Shown here piece after piece: positions 1 through 9,829 of a stretch of 64,000 bases of DNA; within the stretch, counting starts at the first letter, position 1; every line of letters begins with the position of its first letter. This DNA is from Caballeronia sordidicola (GTDB lineage: Bacteria; Pseudomonadota; Gammaproteobacteria; Burkholderiales; Burkholderiaceae). The translations under genes were made by a program, and so were the position numbers. Below the pieces are notes generated by a model, which searched no databases, was not told the origin of the DNA, and saw only the letters and a program-made list of their open reading frames with translations. The DNA is taken from NCBI RefSeq assembly GCF_000729995.1, contig NZ_JNFG01000032.1, positions 1 through 64,000 on the forward strand, written 5' to 3'.

Positions 1-101
1 ATCACACCAGCTACATATGTGTTTTTTTTTTTTTAAAAGAAGAAGCGGAAATACGAAAGGGGAGCCCGCCCGGGGGGCGCGGAGATGTTAAAAAGAGAAA
101 C

Positions 102-1172
102 CCCCCGCCTGTGACACCACCGCCTGTGACACCACCACCCGTGACACCACCGCCCGTTACACCACCGCCCGTGACGCCACCGCCCGTGACGCCACCGCTC
201 CTGGCCGACCCGACGCCGCTCTATCGAATCGAGGTACCGCTCTATGCAGAGATTTCATCGCTGACGCGCGAACTCGGCATTCAGCAGATCGGTACTTTTC
301 AAGACCGCTCGGGCGAGCAATCGCAGCTAAACGAGACGGGCGCGCTACGTGCGGCGTGGAGCCGTGTCTGGGGCAATCGGACGATCACAAGCAGCGACTC
401 GGGCGTCGATCCGCATTTCAACGGCGCGATCGGGGGCATGCAAATCGGTCAGGATCTCTATGCCGATACCAACGCCGACGGGCAACGGAACCACTATGGA
501 TTTCTGCTCGGTGTAGCGCATGCATCAGGCGATGTCAGCGGTTTCGCGCTCGGCATGCCGGCCGTGCAGGTGGGCAGCCTGAGTATCGATGCCGGGAGCA
601 TTGGCGCTTACTGGACGCATATCGGCGCGGGTAGCTGGTACACCGACACCATCGTGATCGGTAGCACATTGACGATCAAACCATCGTCGAACGACGGCGT
701 CAGCCCGACCACCCATGGCCGGTCGATAGCGGGTTCCATCGAGGCCGGCTTGCCGTTGCCCCTGACCGCAGGCCTGAGCATTGAACCGCAGGCGCAAGTG
801 ATCTGGCAACACGTGGCCATCGATGATCTCAACGACGGCATTTCGAACGTCGCCTTCACTAACCCCAACGCCGTCGCAGCCCGCCTCGGCGTGCGCTTGA
901 CGGGGCGGATTCAAGGACTGGGCGCGACCTGGCGACCGTATGCAGGCGTGAATCTCTGGCGCTACTTCAATGCCACGAGCCACGTAACCTTCGACGGTAC
1001 GACCGACATCCCGGCGCAATCATCATCGACGATTGCTGATATTGCAGCCGGGCTTGCCGTGAACCTGAGTGCGCGCGGCAGCGTCTTCGTGAGCGTGCAC
1101 TACGCAATGAACGCAAGCGGCGCGCACCGCGAGACGGTGGGTGGGGACGCCAGCGTGCGCTGGCGCTGGTGA
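102..1172 (+). CDS. Autotransporter beta-barrel domain, 5'-truncated
   Basis: C-terminal part of a type V secretion autotransporter. A proline-rich linker of VTPPP repeats leads into a barrel domain of about 320 residues that ends in an alternating aromatic strand (V-R-W-R-W), the usual outer-membrane end signature. The stretch beginning with the residues RIEVPLYAEISSL resembles the linker helix and barrel entry of pertactin-type proteins. The frame is open to the left edge, so passenger and signal peptide are missing. The first ~100 bases (long T run, G/C-only tract) look artefactual, so I do not trust the apparent protein upstream of the repeats. The passenger is unknown. Confidence 0.8.
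   Translation, partial: PPPVTPPPVTPPPVTPPPVTPPPVTPPPVTPPLLADPTPLYRIEVPLYAEISSLTRELGIQQIGTFQDRSGEQSQLNETGALRAAWSRVWGNRTITSSDSGVDPHFNGAIGGMQIGQDLYADTNADGQRNHYGFLLGVAHASGDVSGFALGMPAVQVGSLSIDAGSIGAYWTHIGAGSWYTDTIVIGSTLTIKPSSNDGVSPTTHGRSIAGSIEAGLPLPLTAGLSIEPQAQVIWQHVAIDDLNDGISNVAFTNPNAVAARLGVRLTGRIQGLGATWRPYAGVNLWRYFNATSHVTFDGTTDIPAQSSSTIADIAAGLAVNLSARGSVFVSVHYAMNASGAHRETVGGDASVRWRW
111..200 (+). repeat. Six 15-bp tandem repeats (VTPPP linker)
   Basis: Six in-frame 15-base units of the form gtgacaccaccgccc, with third-position variants, encode Val-Thr-Pro-Pro-Pro; the last unit ends in Leu. Such proline linkers separate passenger and barrel in autotransporters. The repeat sits at the contig edge and probably caused the assembly break. 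Confidence 0.85.
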
Positions 1173-1221
1173 AGCGCCTTTGAGCATCGATGCACGGCAA
1201 CGCACAGCGAACCCTCAACCA

Positions 1222-1737
1222 CTATTGCAGATTGCCCCAGCGCTCGACAGCCGGTTCCGCCGATGCCCACTTCCAGCCGCCGCTATCGTCATTACCCTTG
1301 CAGGCCTGCGCGAGGAACCAGTCCTGATGCGCATCCGGCTTGTCGCCGTCCACGACCGAGAACGCGAACTCGCGGCAGGTCGCCAGCGCGCTGCTGAACT
1401 CGCGCAATACGCGGACGTCACCGTGACCGTTCTCCACCGGCAGCGTGTGCTTTACCCGCCACGGTTTCGTATCGCCGATAGGGAGATCGCCCGCGGTGGT
1501 CGCAATGGCGATCTGCTGGTCGCTGTGCAGGCGTTTCATCAGACGCGCGACGGCTTCGTCGGTCGCGGCCTGGACCGCGATACCCACGCCGAACCCGATC
1601 GCCGGGTTAGTCGTCACCACGCCCGTGGATATGCCCGCCGCCGCGCCGGCTGCCGCACCAATCGACCCGCAGCCGCTGAGAAAGACGCAGCTCGCAGCCA
1701 CGCCGGTCGCGAGCATCAAACTGAGGCCGGGCTTCAT
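1222..1737 (-). CDS. Putative lipoprotein, C-terminal WKWASAEPA family (copy 2)
   Basis: 171 residues. The N-terminus has a hydrophobic signal with a lipobox-like L-S-G-C, followed by a Gly/Ala-rich segment, so it is probably a membrane-anchored lipoprotein. The C-terminus G-WKWASAEPA-x-x-RWG-x-LQ nearly matches that of the upstream gene, which marks the two as paralogues. Its ATG overlaps the stop of the upstream gene (ATGA), so they are translationally coupled in one operon. The start was chosen at this overlap rather than at an earlier in-frame codon. Function unknown. Confidence 0.8.
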   Translation of the reverse strand: MKPGLSLMLATGVAASCVFLSGCGSIGAAAGAAAGISTGVVTTNPAIGFGVGIAVQAATDEAVARLMKRLHSDQQIAIATTAGDLPIGDTKPWRVKHTLPVENGHGDVRVLREFSSALATCREFAFSVVDGDKPDAHQDWFLAQACKGNDDSGGWKWASAEPAVERWGNLQ

Positions 1738-2288
1738 TGCAGCGCACCCCAGCGCGGCGTGGCGGGTTCCGCCGACGCCCACTTCCAGACCTGGCCGTCA
1801 CGGCAGATGGACGCAACATAGAAACCGCTGTCCGCCGGCTGATCCTTGGTGGCATCGGTATCGACGGAGAATACGATCTCCTTGCAGTCGAGCGTTCCGG
1901 TGCTGATGGTCCGGCTTACCGTCACGCGGCCTTTCTCGTCCGGCTCGATGGGTACGCTATGCACCGCAAACCACGGCGCCACAGCGCCGACGGCGAGCGG
2001 TCCGGCCGCGCCAGCGATCCTGTCCTGCGTATAGGTGTGCATCACGCGCTCGCTGTACTGCACGCCCGCCTTGGCGGCGGCAACGGCGCCAAGGCCAATG
2101 CCGGTTGCGACCGCGGCGTTGCGCGTCACGGCGCCAGCGATCGCGGCGCCGCCAATACCCGCGCCTGCCACGGCGCCTTCGCTATAAAGTGAGCTGCATC
2201 CTGAAAGCGCGGAGCATGCGAGCGCTCCGGCCAGGAGCGTTGCCAGTGCGACGGCGTTCGGGGGACGCCGGTGAATCAATTTCTGCAT
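1734..2288 (-). CDS. Putative lipoprotein, C-terminal WKWASAEPA family (copy 1)
   Basis: 184 residues with a signal sequence ending in a lipobox-like L-S-G-C, a glycine/alanine-rich region resembling a glycine zipper, and a C-terminal domain ending in VWKWASAEPA-x-x-RWGALQ. A good ribosome site (GAGGAAGGAAC) precedes the ATG. It is the first gene of a two-gene operon with its paralogue, overlapping by four bases. Both probably sit in the cell envelope. I recognise no named family. Confidence 0.82.
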   Translation of the reverse strand: MQKLIHRRPPNAVALATLLAGALACSALSGCSSLYSEGAVAGAGIGGAAIAGAVTRNAAVATGIGLGAVAAAKAGVQYSERVMHTYTQDRIAGAAGPLAVGAVAPWFAVHSVPIEPDEKGRVTVSRTISTGTLDCKEIVFSVDTDATKDQPADSGFYVASICRDGQVWKWASAEPATPRWGALQ

Positions 2289-2557
2289 GGTGCTGTTCCT
2301 TCCTCGCCTTTCTTTATTCTTTCGATAACGGCCACCGGCTTGCTTGTGCGGGCACTGAAGGAACACTAAGCAATCGGAGCGCCCGCGCATTTTGAAGTAC
2401 GCAGCGAAATGAAGGGCAAAGAAATTTGCAAGAAATTGCAAATGCGGGGAACGTGGTGCGCAAAATGAAAACTAGCCGTGACAGTCTGACGTGCGAATGA
2501 GTCGATGAGTCGCATCGGGATCCATCGACTCCATCGACTTCATCAACCTGAGGAGAT

Positions 2558-3628
<1,071 letters not shown>

Positions 3629-4052
3629 GAGTCTTTTGTCCTGCAAATGTTATTCGGGCGACAGCTCGGGGGAAGACGAGGCGGTCACCGCCAGTCGAAT
3701 GGCAGGCCCGTTGTGACTGCCGCTCGGGTGGGCGAAGCATCGTTCGACGGGCACCAGCCTCGTCATTTCGGGAACCGGTGCTTGCATGCGGCTTATCTCA
3801 TAACCCGTATTTAACCATCCGAAACGACTTAGCGCCAATGTGCTTTGCATGGGCTTTGGCCTTTGCAACGCAATTAAATAGATGAATCTACACACGAATT
3901 GAAAACACCGGCCGCGGGCCGGAAAGCTTCACCGATATCGCCAGGAAATTACCTGCGCGGGCGTAATTGTTACGCGTTCAACCCGTGCCGGAGTCCCAGC
4001 GCTTTCACCCAATCGATGGTAATTGCCATAACGCCATGTGTCTTGATCGGGA
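3629..4052. other. Intergenic region, no gene recognised
   Basis: Stretch between the receiver-less activator and the next gene. No convincing coding frame is seen. Its right end leads into the sigma-54-type promoter at 4053, so enhancer sites for an activator may lie here; I could not pick one out. Confidence 0.4.
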
Positions 4053-4067
4053 TGGCACGAAATCTGC
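4053..4067 (+). promoter_or_regulatory. Candidate sigma-54 promoter (TGGCAC-N5-CTGC)
   Basis: The -24 element TGGCAC is perfect. The -12 is CTGC instead of TTGC, with the required 10 bases between the GG and GC dinucleotides. It lies 50 bases before the ATG of the small membrane protein at 4117 and could drive the three genes to 5191. Confidence 0.55.
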
Positions 4068-4116
4068 GCATAGGGTGGCATCTGCAAAACGAAAGGCCGG
4101 GTTCCGGCACCAAACC

Positions 4117-4449
4117 ATGGACGATTCCCTTCATTTCGACATCCACGCGCAAGCGCGCCTGCGCCCGGTCCGCCGGGCTCGCGCGCCTCAGCGAGCGGCC
4201 GAGCGTCCGGAACTCCTGGCGATCGAGCCGATCAACCTTTATCACTGGGCCGCCGTCGCGCTGGTGACTGCGCTGATGTGCGTGGTCATGGCTTGCGCAG
4301 CCGGCACGCCGACGCTCACGCGGGCAGCGAGCGTCACGAGTGCCGTGTTTGCAGCACTCGGCGGCGGGCTTATGCTTGGCGCCATGCTACGCGCGATGCG
4401 ACTGCGCCGTTCGGAACACCAGGCGCCATTCAATACCGGTGCATCGTGA
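4117..4449 (+). CDS. Small two-helix inner-membrane protein
   Basis: 110 residues. An N-terminal Arg-rich cytoplasmic segment of about 45 residues is followed by two hydrophobic helices (starting with residues YHWAAVALVTALMCVVMACA, then SAVFAALGGGLMLGAML) and a short basic tail. No family recognised. It is first of a likely three-gene unit (gaps of 74 and 71 bases) with the DUF883-type protein and a second small membrane protein, downstream of a sigma-54-type promoter. The internal ATG was chosen because upstream sequence looks non-coding and contains that promoter. Confidence 0.6.
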   Translation: MDDSLHFDIHAQARLRPVRRARAPQRAAERPELLAIEPINLYHWAAVALVTALMCVVMACAAGTPTLTRAASVTSAVFAALGGGLMLGAMLRAMRLRRSEHQAPFNTGAS

Positions 4450-4523
4450 TGCGGGCGCAGGAGCTGCCACGTTCGGCGGCACATTCATCAGACGTATCAG
4501 TTATTGGCAAGGGGTTTCATAAC

Positions 4524-4841
4524 ATGAGTCAAACCACAGTCCAGATGTCCCTGGGCAAGCAAAAGATCATCGAAGACATCAAGGTCTTGCTGAACGATTC
4601 GGAAGAACTTGTACGGCTTAGCGCGACGTTGCCCGCGGAAGGTGTGGATGCGTTGCGTACGCGTTTGCGGGATCACGTAGATGCAGCGCGCAATGCGCTT
4701 GAAACAGCGCAATCCAATGCGCAGGAGCGGTATCGCGCTAGTCTGGATGGCACCGTGCAATACACGCGCGACAACCCGTGGCAAGCGCTTGGCATTGCTG
4801 CGGGCATCGGCTTCCTGGCGGGCATTCTGGTTTCGCGATAA
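4524..4841 (+). CDS. DUF883 family (ElaB/YqjD-like) membrane-anchored protein
   Basis: 105 residues. A long amphipathic helical region has the DUF883 pattern (LLNDSEELVRLSA followed by a helix with regularly spaced Arg and Ala), then a C-terminal transmembrane helix with glycines (DNPWQALGIAAGIGFLAGIL) and the final V-S-R. ElaB/YqjD proteins are C-tail-anchored inner-membrane proteins that bind ribosomes and rise in stationary phase or stress. Ribosome site AAGGGG. It fits the stress theme of the surrounding genes. Confidence 0.88.
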   Translation: MSQTTVQMSLGKQKIIEDIKVLLNDSEELVRLSATLPAEGVDALRTRLRDHVDAARNALETAQSNAQERYRASLDGTVQYTRDNPWQALGIAAGIGFLAGILVSR

Positions 4842-4912
4842 CCGCGCGACCGTCGTAACCACTTCAACCGCTATAACCACTTCAATCGCGACAGACAAAC
4901 GGAGTAATCACA

Positions 4913-5191
4913 ATGGCACGACCCAAATTCGGCCTGTTCGGTGCGTTGTTCGCGATCGGCAGCGTCCTCGCCTGGCGATGGGCGCAAGCACAGCGCGACG
5001 CTTCAAAACGGGGTGCCCGCGAGCTGCACCGTTGGGAAGACGAGGGCGGCAAAGTCGTTACGCCGGCAAGCGCTTCGGCTGCTTCGGCTGCTTCGTCTGT
5101 TACGCCCGCGGCGCCGGCCAAGCTGTCGAACGGTGTCGGTAATGGCGCGCTAGGCAGTACACCGGACGCTTGGAATTTCCCGCATAGCTGA
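4913..5191 (+). CDS. Small membrane-anchored hypothetical protein
   Basis: 92 residues with one N-terminal hydrophobic helix (FGLFGALFAIGSVLAW), then a charged segment and a low-complexity Ala/Ser/Pro stretch. Ribosome site ACGGAG lies 8 bases before the ATG. Probably co-transcribed with the DUF883-type gene 71 bases upstream. The spacer between them holds an imperfect repeat of ACCACTTCAA. No known family. Confidence 0.65.
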   Translation: MARPKFGLFGALFAIGSVLAWRWAQAQRDASKRGARELHRWEDEGGKVVTPASASAASAASSVTPAAPAKLSNGVGNGALGSTPDAWNFPHS

Positions 5192-5572
5192 TGCATAGCT
5201 GATAGCGCAACAGCGAAACGGACGCGCCGGGTCCATTGCGCATTCTCAACCCGCGACCCGGAGCATCACGTCCATGCGGCAAGAGCTTACTCAAGAGACT
5301 ATTTGCAACGCACGCTCCGGTGTGCGTTTCACCTTGATAAAGCCTTATAATCGATTAACTCACAGCAATAAGTTCGCTATATGGCAATAATTGCGCGATG
5401 CAATCAGGCGCCATTGGTGAAACCGGAAAGACTTTCATCTTTCTGCGTACTTGATTTTCTCTTGGTGCGCATTCGGCCTGGCGGCGACCTGCTTTCATTG
5501 CACCGTCCCAGAGACCTCCGCGACGCTTCCTGCGCCGCGTGACCCTCAACACTTTGGATAAATTCGAGACGC
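5192..5572. other. Intergenic region before NtrC-type activator
   Basis: 381 bases without a convincing gene. An 11-base direct repeat (GCATAGCTGAT) straddles the stop of the preceding gene. A TATAAT hexamer at 5346-5351 is the best sigma-70 -10 candidate for the downstream activator, but no clear -35 at good spacing is seen. Confidence 0.4.
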
Positions 5573-6979
5573 ATGCCACATGTATTGATTGTCGATGACG
5601 ATCCCAGTACCCGCGAGGCACTAGCCGCGATCATCGGCGAAGACGGACTGACCACAGCGACTGCGGGCGATCTGCGCGAAGCGCGGATTCAGCTTGTGCG
5701 CCAGACGCCGGATGTCGTATTCACTGACCTTAAATTGCCTGATGGTTCGGGCGTCGATCTGTTCGAGGACCTCGATCCCCGATCCGGCGTGGAAATCATC
5801 GTCATCACCGGACACGCGACGGTGGAGTCGGCGGTCAGCGCGCTCAAGATGGGCGCAACCGATTACCTCGTCAAGCCTATCAACATGCAGCGCGTCAAGG
5901 CGATCCTGAGCCGCCTGCCGCGTCCTGGCGACCTGAAGGCGGAGATTGGCACCTTGCGCGGCGAGCTGCGTCGCATGGGCCGTTTTGGCTTGATGCTCGG
6001 CAATTCGCCCGCCATGCAAACGGTCTACGATCAGATCGGCCGGGTGGCGCCTACGGCGGCGTCGGTATTGCTGATCGGTGAGTCGGGTACCGGCAAGGAA
6101 GTCGCCGCGCAGACGCTTCACGAGTTGAGCCTGCGCCGCAAGCATTCGTTTATTGCCGTGAACTGCGGAGCGATTTCGCCGAACCTGATCGAGTCCGAGA
6201 TGTTCGGGCATGAGCGCGGTTCTTTCACCGGCGCTGACCGTCAGCACAAGGGTTATTTCGAACGCGCGAACGGCGGCACGCTGTTCCTCGATGAAATCAC
6301 CGAAATGCCGATCGAATTGCAGGTGAAGCTCCTGCGCGTGCTCGAGACCGGCATGTTCATGCGGGTGGGCACAACGAAAGAACTGGAGACCGACGTACGC
6401 CTGATTGCTGCTACCAATCGTGATCCGGAGCAGGCAGTGCTCGAAGGCAAGCTGCGGCTCGACTTGTATCACCGGCTCAACGTGTTCCCGATCAACCTGC
6501 CGCCTTTGCGTGATCGCGGCACGGACGTCGACTTGCTGGGCCAGGCGTTCCTCGACGAGCTCAACTCACGCTACAACACCAAGAAGACGTTCCCGGCTGC
6601 TGTGCGCGACATGCTCGCGTCGTATCCGTGGCCGGGTAATGTGCGGGAGCTTAAGAACTACGTGCAGCGCGCGTACATCATGTCGGGCGCCGAGTCGGAC
6701 AGCACCGCGACCGTGCCGCTGCAGATCTCGCTAGCGAAGCCATCGGCGGGAACGGCTGTCACGATTCCATTCGGCACGTCGCTTGCCGATGCGGATCGCC
6801 AGTTGATCCTCGCCACGCTCGAGCAATGCGGCGGTGTGAAGACACGTGCAGCGGAGATTCTTGGCATCAGCCTGAAGACGCTCTACAACCGGCTGGTTGA
6901 ATATGGCGATGACGCCGCCAACAAGGCAGCTATAAGCGAAGCCAGCGAAGTGGGTGATGCCGGCGCGGGCCGTTCCTGA
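5573..6979 (+). CDS. NtrC-family sigma-54 response regulator
   Basis: 468 residues. The N-terminal receiver has the acidic pocket D8-D9-D10, phospho-acceptor D52, T79 and K101. The central AAA+ domain has [14 protein letters not shown] and GGTLFLDE, and the Fis-type HTH ends in [11 protein letters not shown]. It would activate sigma-54 polymerase from an upstream enhancer when phosphorylated. No histidine kinase lies beside it, so it is an orphan here. Its AAA+ and HTH are clearly paralogous to the receiver-less activator at 2558-3628, and rpoN lies 4.3 kb downstream. It is a plausible regulator of otsA and the other stress genes with sigma-54-type promoters. Confidence 0.93.
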   Translation: MPHVLIVDDDPSTREALAAIIGEDGLTTATAGDLREARIQLVRQTPDVVFTDLKLPDGSGVDLFEDLDPRSGVEIIVITGHATVESAVSALKMGATDYLVKPINMQRVKAILSRLPRPGDLKAEIGTLRGELRRMGRFGLMLGNSPAMQTVYDQIGRVAPTAASVLLIGESGTGKEVAAQTLHELSLRRKHSFIAVNCGAISPNLIESEMFGHERGSFTGADRQHKGYFERANGGTLFLDEITEMPIELQVKLLRVLETGMFMRVGTTKELETDVRLIAATNRDPEQAVLEGKLRLDLYHRLNVFPINLPPLRDRGTDVDLLGQAFLDELNSRYNTKKTFPAAVRDMLASYPWPGNVRELKNYVQRAYIMSGAESDSTATVPLQISLAKPSAGTAVTIPFGTSLADADRQLILATLEQCGGVKTRAAEILGISLKTLYNRLVEYGDDAANKAAISEASEVGDAGAGRS

Positions 6980-7145
6980 GCCTTGCGTTTATCGCGGTAG
7001 AAAGTAGTGGATGAGTGAGACGCCCGTGTCATTGGGACTTCGAAAGATGTCCGCTTTGGACGGGCGATTTTCTTTGGTAAGCGCGAACGCAGCGCCGATA
7101 ATGTTTGAAAGCCCTTGGTGGATTGGGAGAGGCACCCGGCACCCG

Positions 7146-7160
7146 GGGCATGGCCCTTGC
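7146..7160 (+). promoter_or_regulatory. Possible sigma-54 promoter (GGGCAT-N5-TTGC)
   Basis: GGGCAT, five bases, TTGC with 10 bases between GG and GC. It lies 170 bases before the proline-rich gene at 7331, inside the otherwise gene-free stretch 6980-7330. The sequence around it is GC-rich, so chance is a real alternative. Confidence 0.35.
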
Positions 7161-7330
7161 TGCGACCGAATGGCTGGGCTCGCGGGCGATGCGGTACCTC
7201 GCCCACACAAGTGCCCGGTTCGAGAGTCCTTGGCCGGATCGGCCGCTGCGCCCGCGCTGCACTCGCGCTTGCGTCTTCGCTGCACCTGATCCGAACGAGT
7301 GTCATCATCATAAGATCCAGGGAGCCCGCC

Positions 7331-7615
7331 ATGACCGATCTCACCCCGCTTCAACGCCAATCCCGGAACGTACTGCACGTATGGCAGGTGTTGCGTGTTT
7401 CACGATCGCCGCATTTGATGCCGGTCCACGCGCAGACACCGCAGCCGCCTGACCCGCCATTTAATCCCGACCCGCCGCCTCCTCCGTCACCGCAAGAGCC
7501 GCCGGACACGATTCCGGACCCGACGCGCGAGCCGCCGTCACCGCCGAGTCAGCCGATCGGCGATCCGCCTCCGGGGCCGAACGAAACGCCGCATGTCTCG
7601 GACAAATTGCATTGA
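7331..7615 (+). CDS. Small proline-rich hypothetical protein
   Basis: 94 residues. After 30 ordinary residues, most of the protein is a Pro/Asp/Glu-rich low-complexity tail. No transmembrane helix or signal peptide. A good ribosome site (AGGGAG) precedes the ATG. Such short proline-rich proteins are common hypotheticals in Burkholderiaceae. No function can be assigned. Confidence 0.6.
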   Translation: MTDLTPLQRQSRNVLHVWQVLRVSRSPHLMPVHAQTPQPPDPPFNPDPPPPPSPQEPPDTIPDPTREPPSPPSQPIGDPPPGPNETPHVSDKLH

Positions 7616-7792
7616 AACCGCTGGTTAGCGGGCCATTGAACATATTTCATCGCCGCTGTAAGCATTACAACGTGTTAAGCAAGAATGACCGGATAGACGC
7701 GCTGAGTCCGGTTGTTCTTGCCGGATTTTGTTGGTTGGTTATCGTATTCGCCGCCGAACACTTCTCCGACGGCCTTCTTTCTGGAGGCACCC

Positions 7793-8056
7793 ATGAGGCA
7801 CCCCGCACTCCGTCGTTCAGCACGCCATTCATCGAAGCGTGAGCCGCGGCCTGATCCAGCCAAGATGACTCCACCCGAGGCCGCTGCTGTCCCGGCCGAT
7901 CCGGCCAGTCCCGGCAACCTGCATTCGTCGCATGACCCGGCCGCGCAGAACCGCCCGGCGCCGGGCGTTCCGCCGGACGGTGACCATAACCAGGGTGGCA
8001 TCCGGAAAGAAGGGCTCGATTACCAGCGGGATCTCGGGTCGGAGCAAGACGCCTGA
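7793..8056 (+). CDS. Small disordered hypothetical protein
   Basis: 87 residues, rich in Pro, Ala, Arg and Asp, with no hydrophobic segment, so probably disordered. Start fixed by the ribosome site CTGGAGG seven bases upstream; an earlier in-frame start lacks one. It lies between the proline-rich gene and otsA. No family recognised. Confidence 0.55.
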   Translation: MRHPALRRSARHSSKREPRPDPAKMTPPEAAAVPADPASPGNLHSSHDPAAQNRPAPGVPPDGDHNQGGIRKEGLDYQRDLGSEQDA

Positions 8057-8186
8057 ATTGGGTTTGAAGCCGCCCGATTGCGCAACGCGCGCCACCATCA
8101 AAATCTTCTGCGCAAAGCATGATGGCCGCGTGTTTTTGTTCGCCTGTCACATTTATACACAATTTTTATTTTCCAAAATGTAAAAA

Positions 8187-8201
8187 CGGCACGTGTCTTG
8201 C
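8187..8201 (+). promoter_or_regulatory. Sigma-54-type promoter of otsA (CGGCAC-N5-TTGC)
   Basis: CGGCAC-GTGTC-TTGC matches the sigma-54 consensus TGGCAC-N5-TTGC at all but the first base and has the required GG-N10-GC spacing. It lies 56 bases before the otsA ATG, giving a leader of about 45 bases. An A/T-rich stretch just upstream (8145-8186) could help DNA bending. Confidence 0.75.
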
Positions 8202-8256
8202 GTTGCTATGTCGATCAATTCGAACGAGCAACGACAACTGATGAGGTGAAGCAGTA

Positions 8257-9711
8257 ATGAGCAGATTGATCGTGGTATCGAATCGTGTCGCGCCGATCCA
8301 GGAAGGCAAACCTGCTGCGGGCGGTTTGGCGATCGGCGTTCTGGACGCGCTGAAGGAGACAGGCGGTGTGTGGTTCGGCTGGAGCGGCGAGATTGTGGGT
8401 GAGGCCTCGGCGCCGGTCATCGAGAAGCGCGGCAACGTGACGTATGCGACCGTCGGGCTGACCCGGCGCGATTACGACCAGTACTACCGCGGCTTTTCCA
8501 ATGCCACGTTGTGGCCGACATTTCATTACCGCAACGACCTGTCGCGATTTGACCGTGAGGAATACGCCGGTTACGCACGGGTGAACGAGGCGCTGGCCAA
8601 ACAGCTCAAGCCGCTGCTCGAACCCGACGACATCATCTGGGTGCACGACTATCATTTGCTTCCGTTTGCGCAGGAATGCCGGGCGGCGGGCATCACGAAC
8701 CCCATCGGGTTTTTCCTGCATATACCGTTTCCGGTACCCGAAATCCTGCGGACGGTGCCGCCGCACGAAGAGCTGATCAAGGCGATGTGCAGCTACGACG
8801 TCGTCGGATTCCAGACGGAGTCGGACAAACAGTCGTTTGTCGATTACATCGAGCGCGGGCACTTGGGGCATCTCAGTGAAGACGGGATGCTGCAGGCGCA
8901 CGGGCGCATGTTGAAGGTCGGAGCCTATCCCATCGGCATCTATCCGGACGCCATTGCAAAGACCGCCGAGCAATTTTCGAATCGTAAACCGGTGAAGAGC
9001 CTGCGCGACAGTCTGCGCGGCCGCAAGCTGATCATGAGCGTGGACCGGCTCGATTATTCGAAAGGGCTCGCTGAGCGTTTCCAGGCATTCGAACGTTTGT
9101 TGCTGCATGCGCCGGGATGGCATGGGCGGGTATCGATGGTGCAGATTGCACCGCCAACGCGTTCCGACGTCCAGACATACCAGCGCATCCGCCAGAACCT
9201 GGAAGGGGAGGCTGGGCGTATCAACGGCCGTTTTGCGCAGCTCGACTGGACGCCGATCCAGTATTTGAACCGCAAGTACGATCGTAGTTTGCTCATGGCG
9301 TTGTTCCGCTTGTCGCAGGTCGGCTACGTCACGCCATTGCGCGACGGGATGAATCTCGTGGCGAAGGAATATGTGGCGTCGCAGGATCCGGCCGACCCGG
9401 GCGCGCTCGTGCTATCGCAGTTTGCAGGCGCGGCGGATCAGTTGCCGGGCGCGCTGGTTGTCAATCCGTTCGACCTGTCGCAGATGTCCGAGGCATTGGA
9501 GCGGGCGTTGTCGATGCCTCTCGCCGAGCGCCAGGCACGTCATACGGACATGATGGCGCCGTTGCGTGAGAACAATCTATCGGTGTGGCGCGACGCGTTC
9601 CTGACCGATCTGCGCAGCGTGACCACAGCTGCATCGATGACGAAGAAAGCGGTGCGCCAGGTCACGGAGGCGAAACGGCCGGCGCGTGTATCGAGTCAAG
9701 TATCAAGTTAA
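8257..9711 (+). CDS. otsA: Trehalose-6-phosphate synthase
   Basis: 484 residues, close to the usual ~475 for OtsA. It joins UDP-glucose and glucose-6-phosphate to make trehalose-6-phosphate, a stress and osmoprotection step in the cytoplasm. GT20 landmarks are present: SNRV with R10, the G22-G23 loop, WVHDYHLL with the catalytic-region Asp, VDRLDYSKGL with the Arg/Lys pair that binds phosphate, and the C-terminal RDGMNLVAKEY motif. Ribosome site GAGGTGAAG. No otsB phosphatase lies next to it. It has a good sigma-54-type promoter and a clear terminator, so it is a single-gene unit. Confidence 0.96.
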   Translation: MSRLIVVSNRVAPIQEGKPAAGGLAIGVLDALKETGGVWFGWSGEIVGEASAPVIEKRGNVTYATVGLTRRDYDQYYRGFSNATLWPTFHYRNDLSRFDREEYAGYARVNEALAKQLKPLLEPDDIIWVHDYHLLPFAQECRAAGITNPIGFFLHIPFPVPEILRTVPPHEELIKAMCSYDVVGFQTESDKQSFVDYIERGHLGHLSEDGMLQAHGRMLKVGAYPIGIYPDAIAKTAEQFSNRKPVKSLRDSLRGRKLIMSVDRLDYSKGLAERFQAFERLLLHAPGWHGRVSMVQIAPPTRSDVQTYQRIRQNLEGEAGRINGRFAQLDWTPIQYLNRKYDRSLLMALFRLSQVGYVTPLRDGMNLVAKEYVASQDPADPGALVLSQFAGAADQLPGALVVNPFDLSQMSEALERALSMPLAERQARHTDMMAPLRENNLSVWRDAFLTDLRSVTTAASMTKKAVRQVTEAKRPARVSSQVSS

Positions 9712-9728
9712 AATCTTCCGACAAATTC

Positions 9729-9763
9729 AGCCCCGCGCCGATAAACCGCCGCGGGGCTTTTTG
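9729..9763 (+). terminator. Rho-independent terminator after otsA
   Basis: Nine-base stem (AGCCCCGCG pairing with CGCGGGGCT) with a 12-base loop and a T run, 18 bases after the otsA stop. Confidence 0.85.
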
Positions 9764-9782
9764 TTGGTGGAATCGATGAGCG

Positions 9783-9797
9783 CGGAACAGGACTTGC
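9783..9797 (+). promoter_or_regulatory. Possible sigma-54 promoter (CGGAAC-N5-TTGC)
   Basis: The -12 TTGC is perfect and GG-N10-GC spacing is kept, but the -24 has CGGAAC instead of TGGCAC. It lies between the otsA terminator and the acidic protein gene at 9830, which otherwise has no visible promoter. Confidence 0.4.
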
Positions 9798-9829
9798 GCG
9801 GTGGTTGAGACGTTCATCAGGAGGTGATC

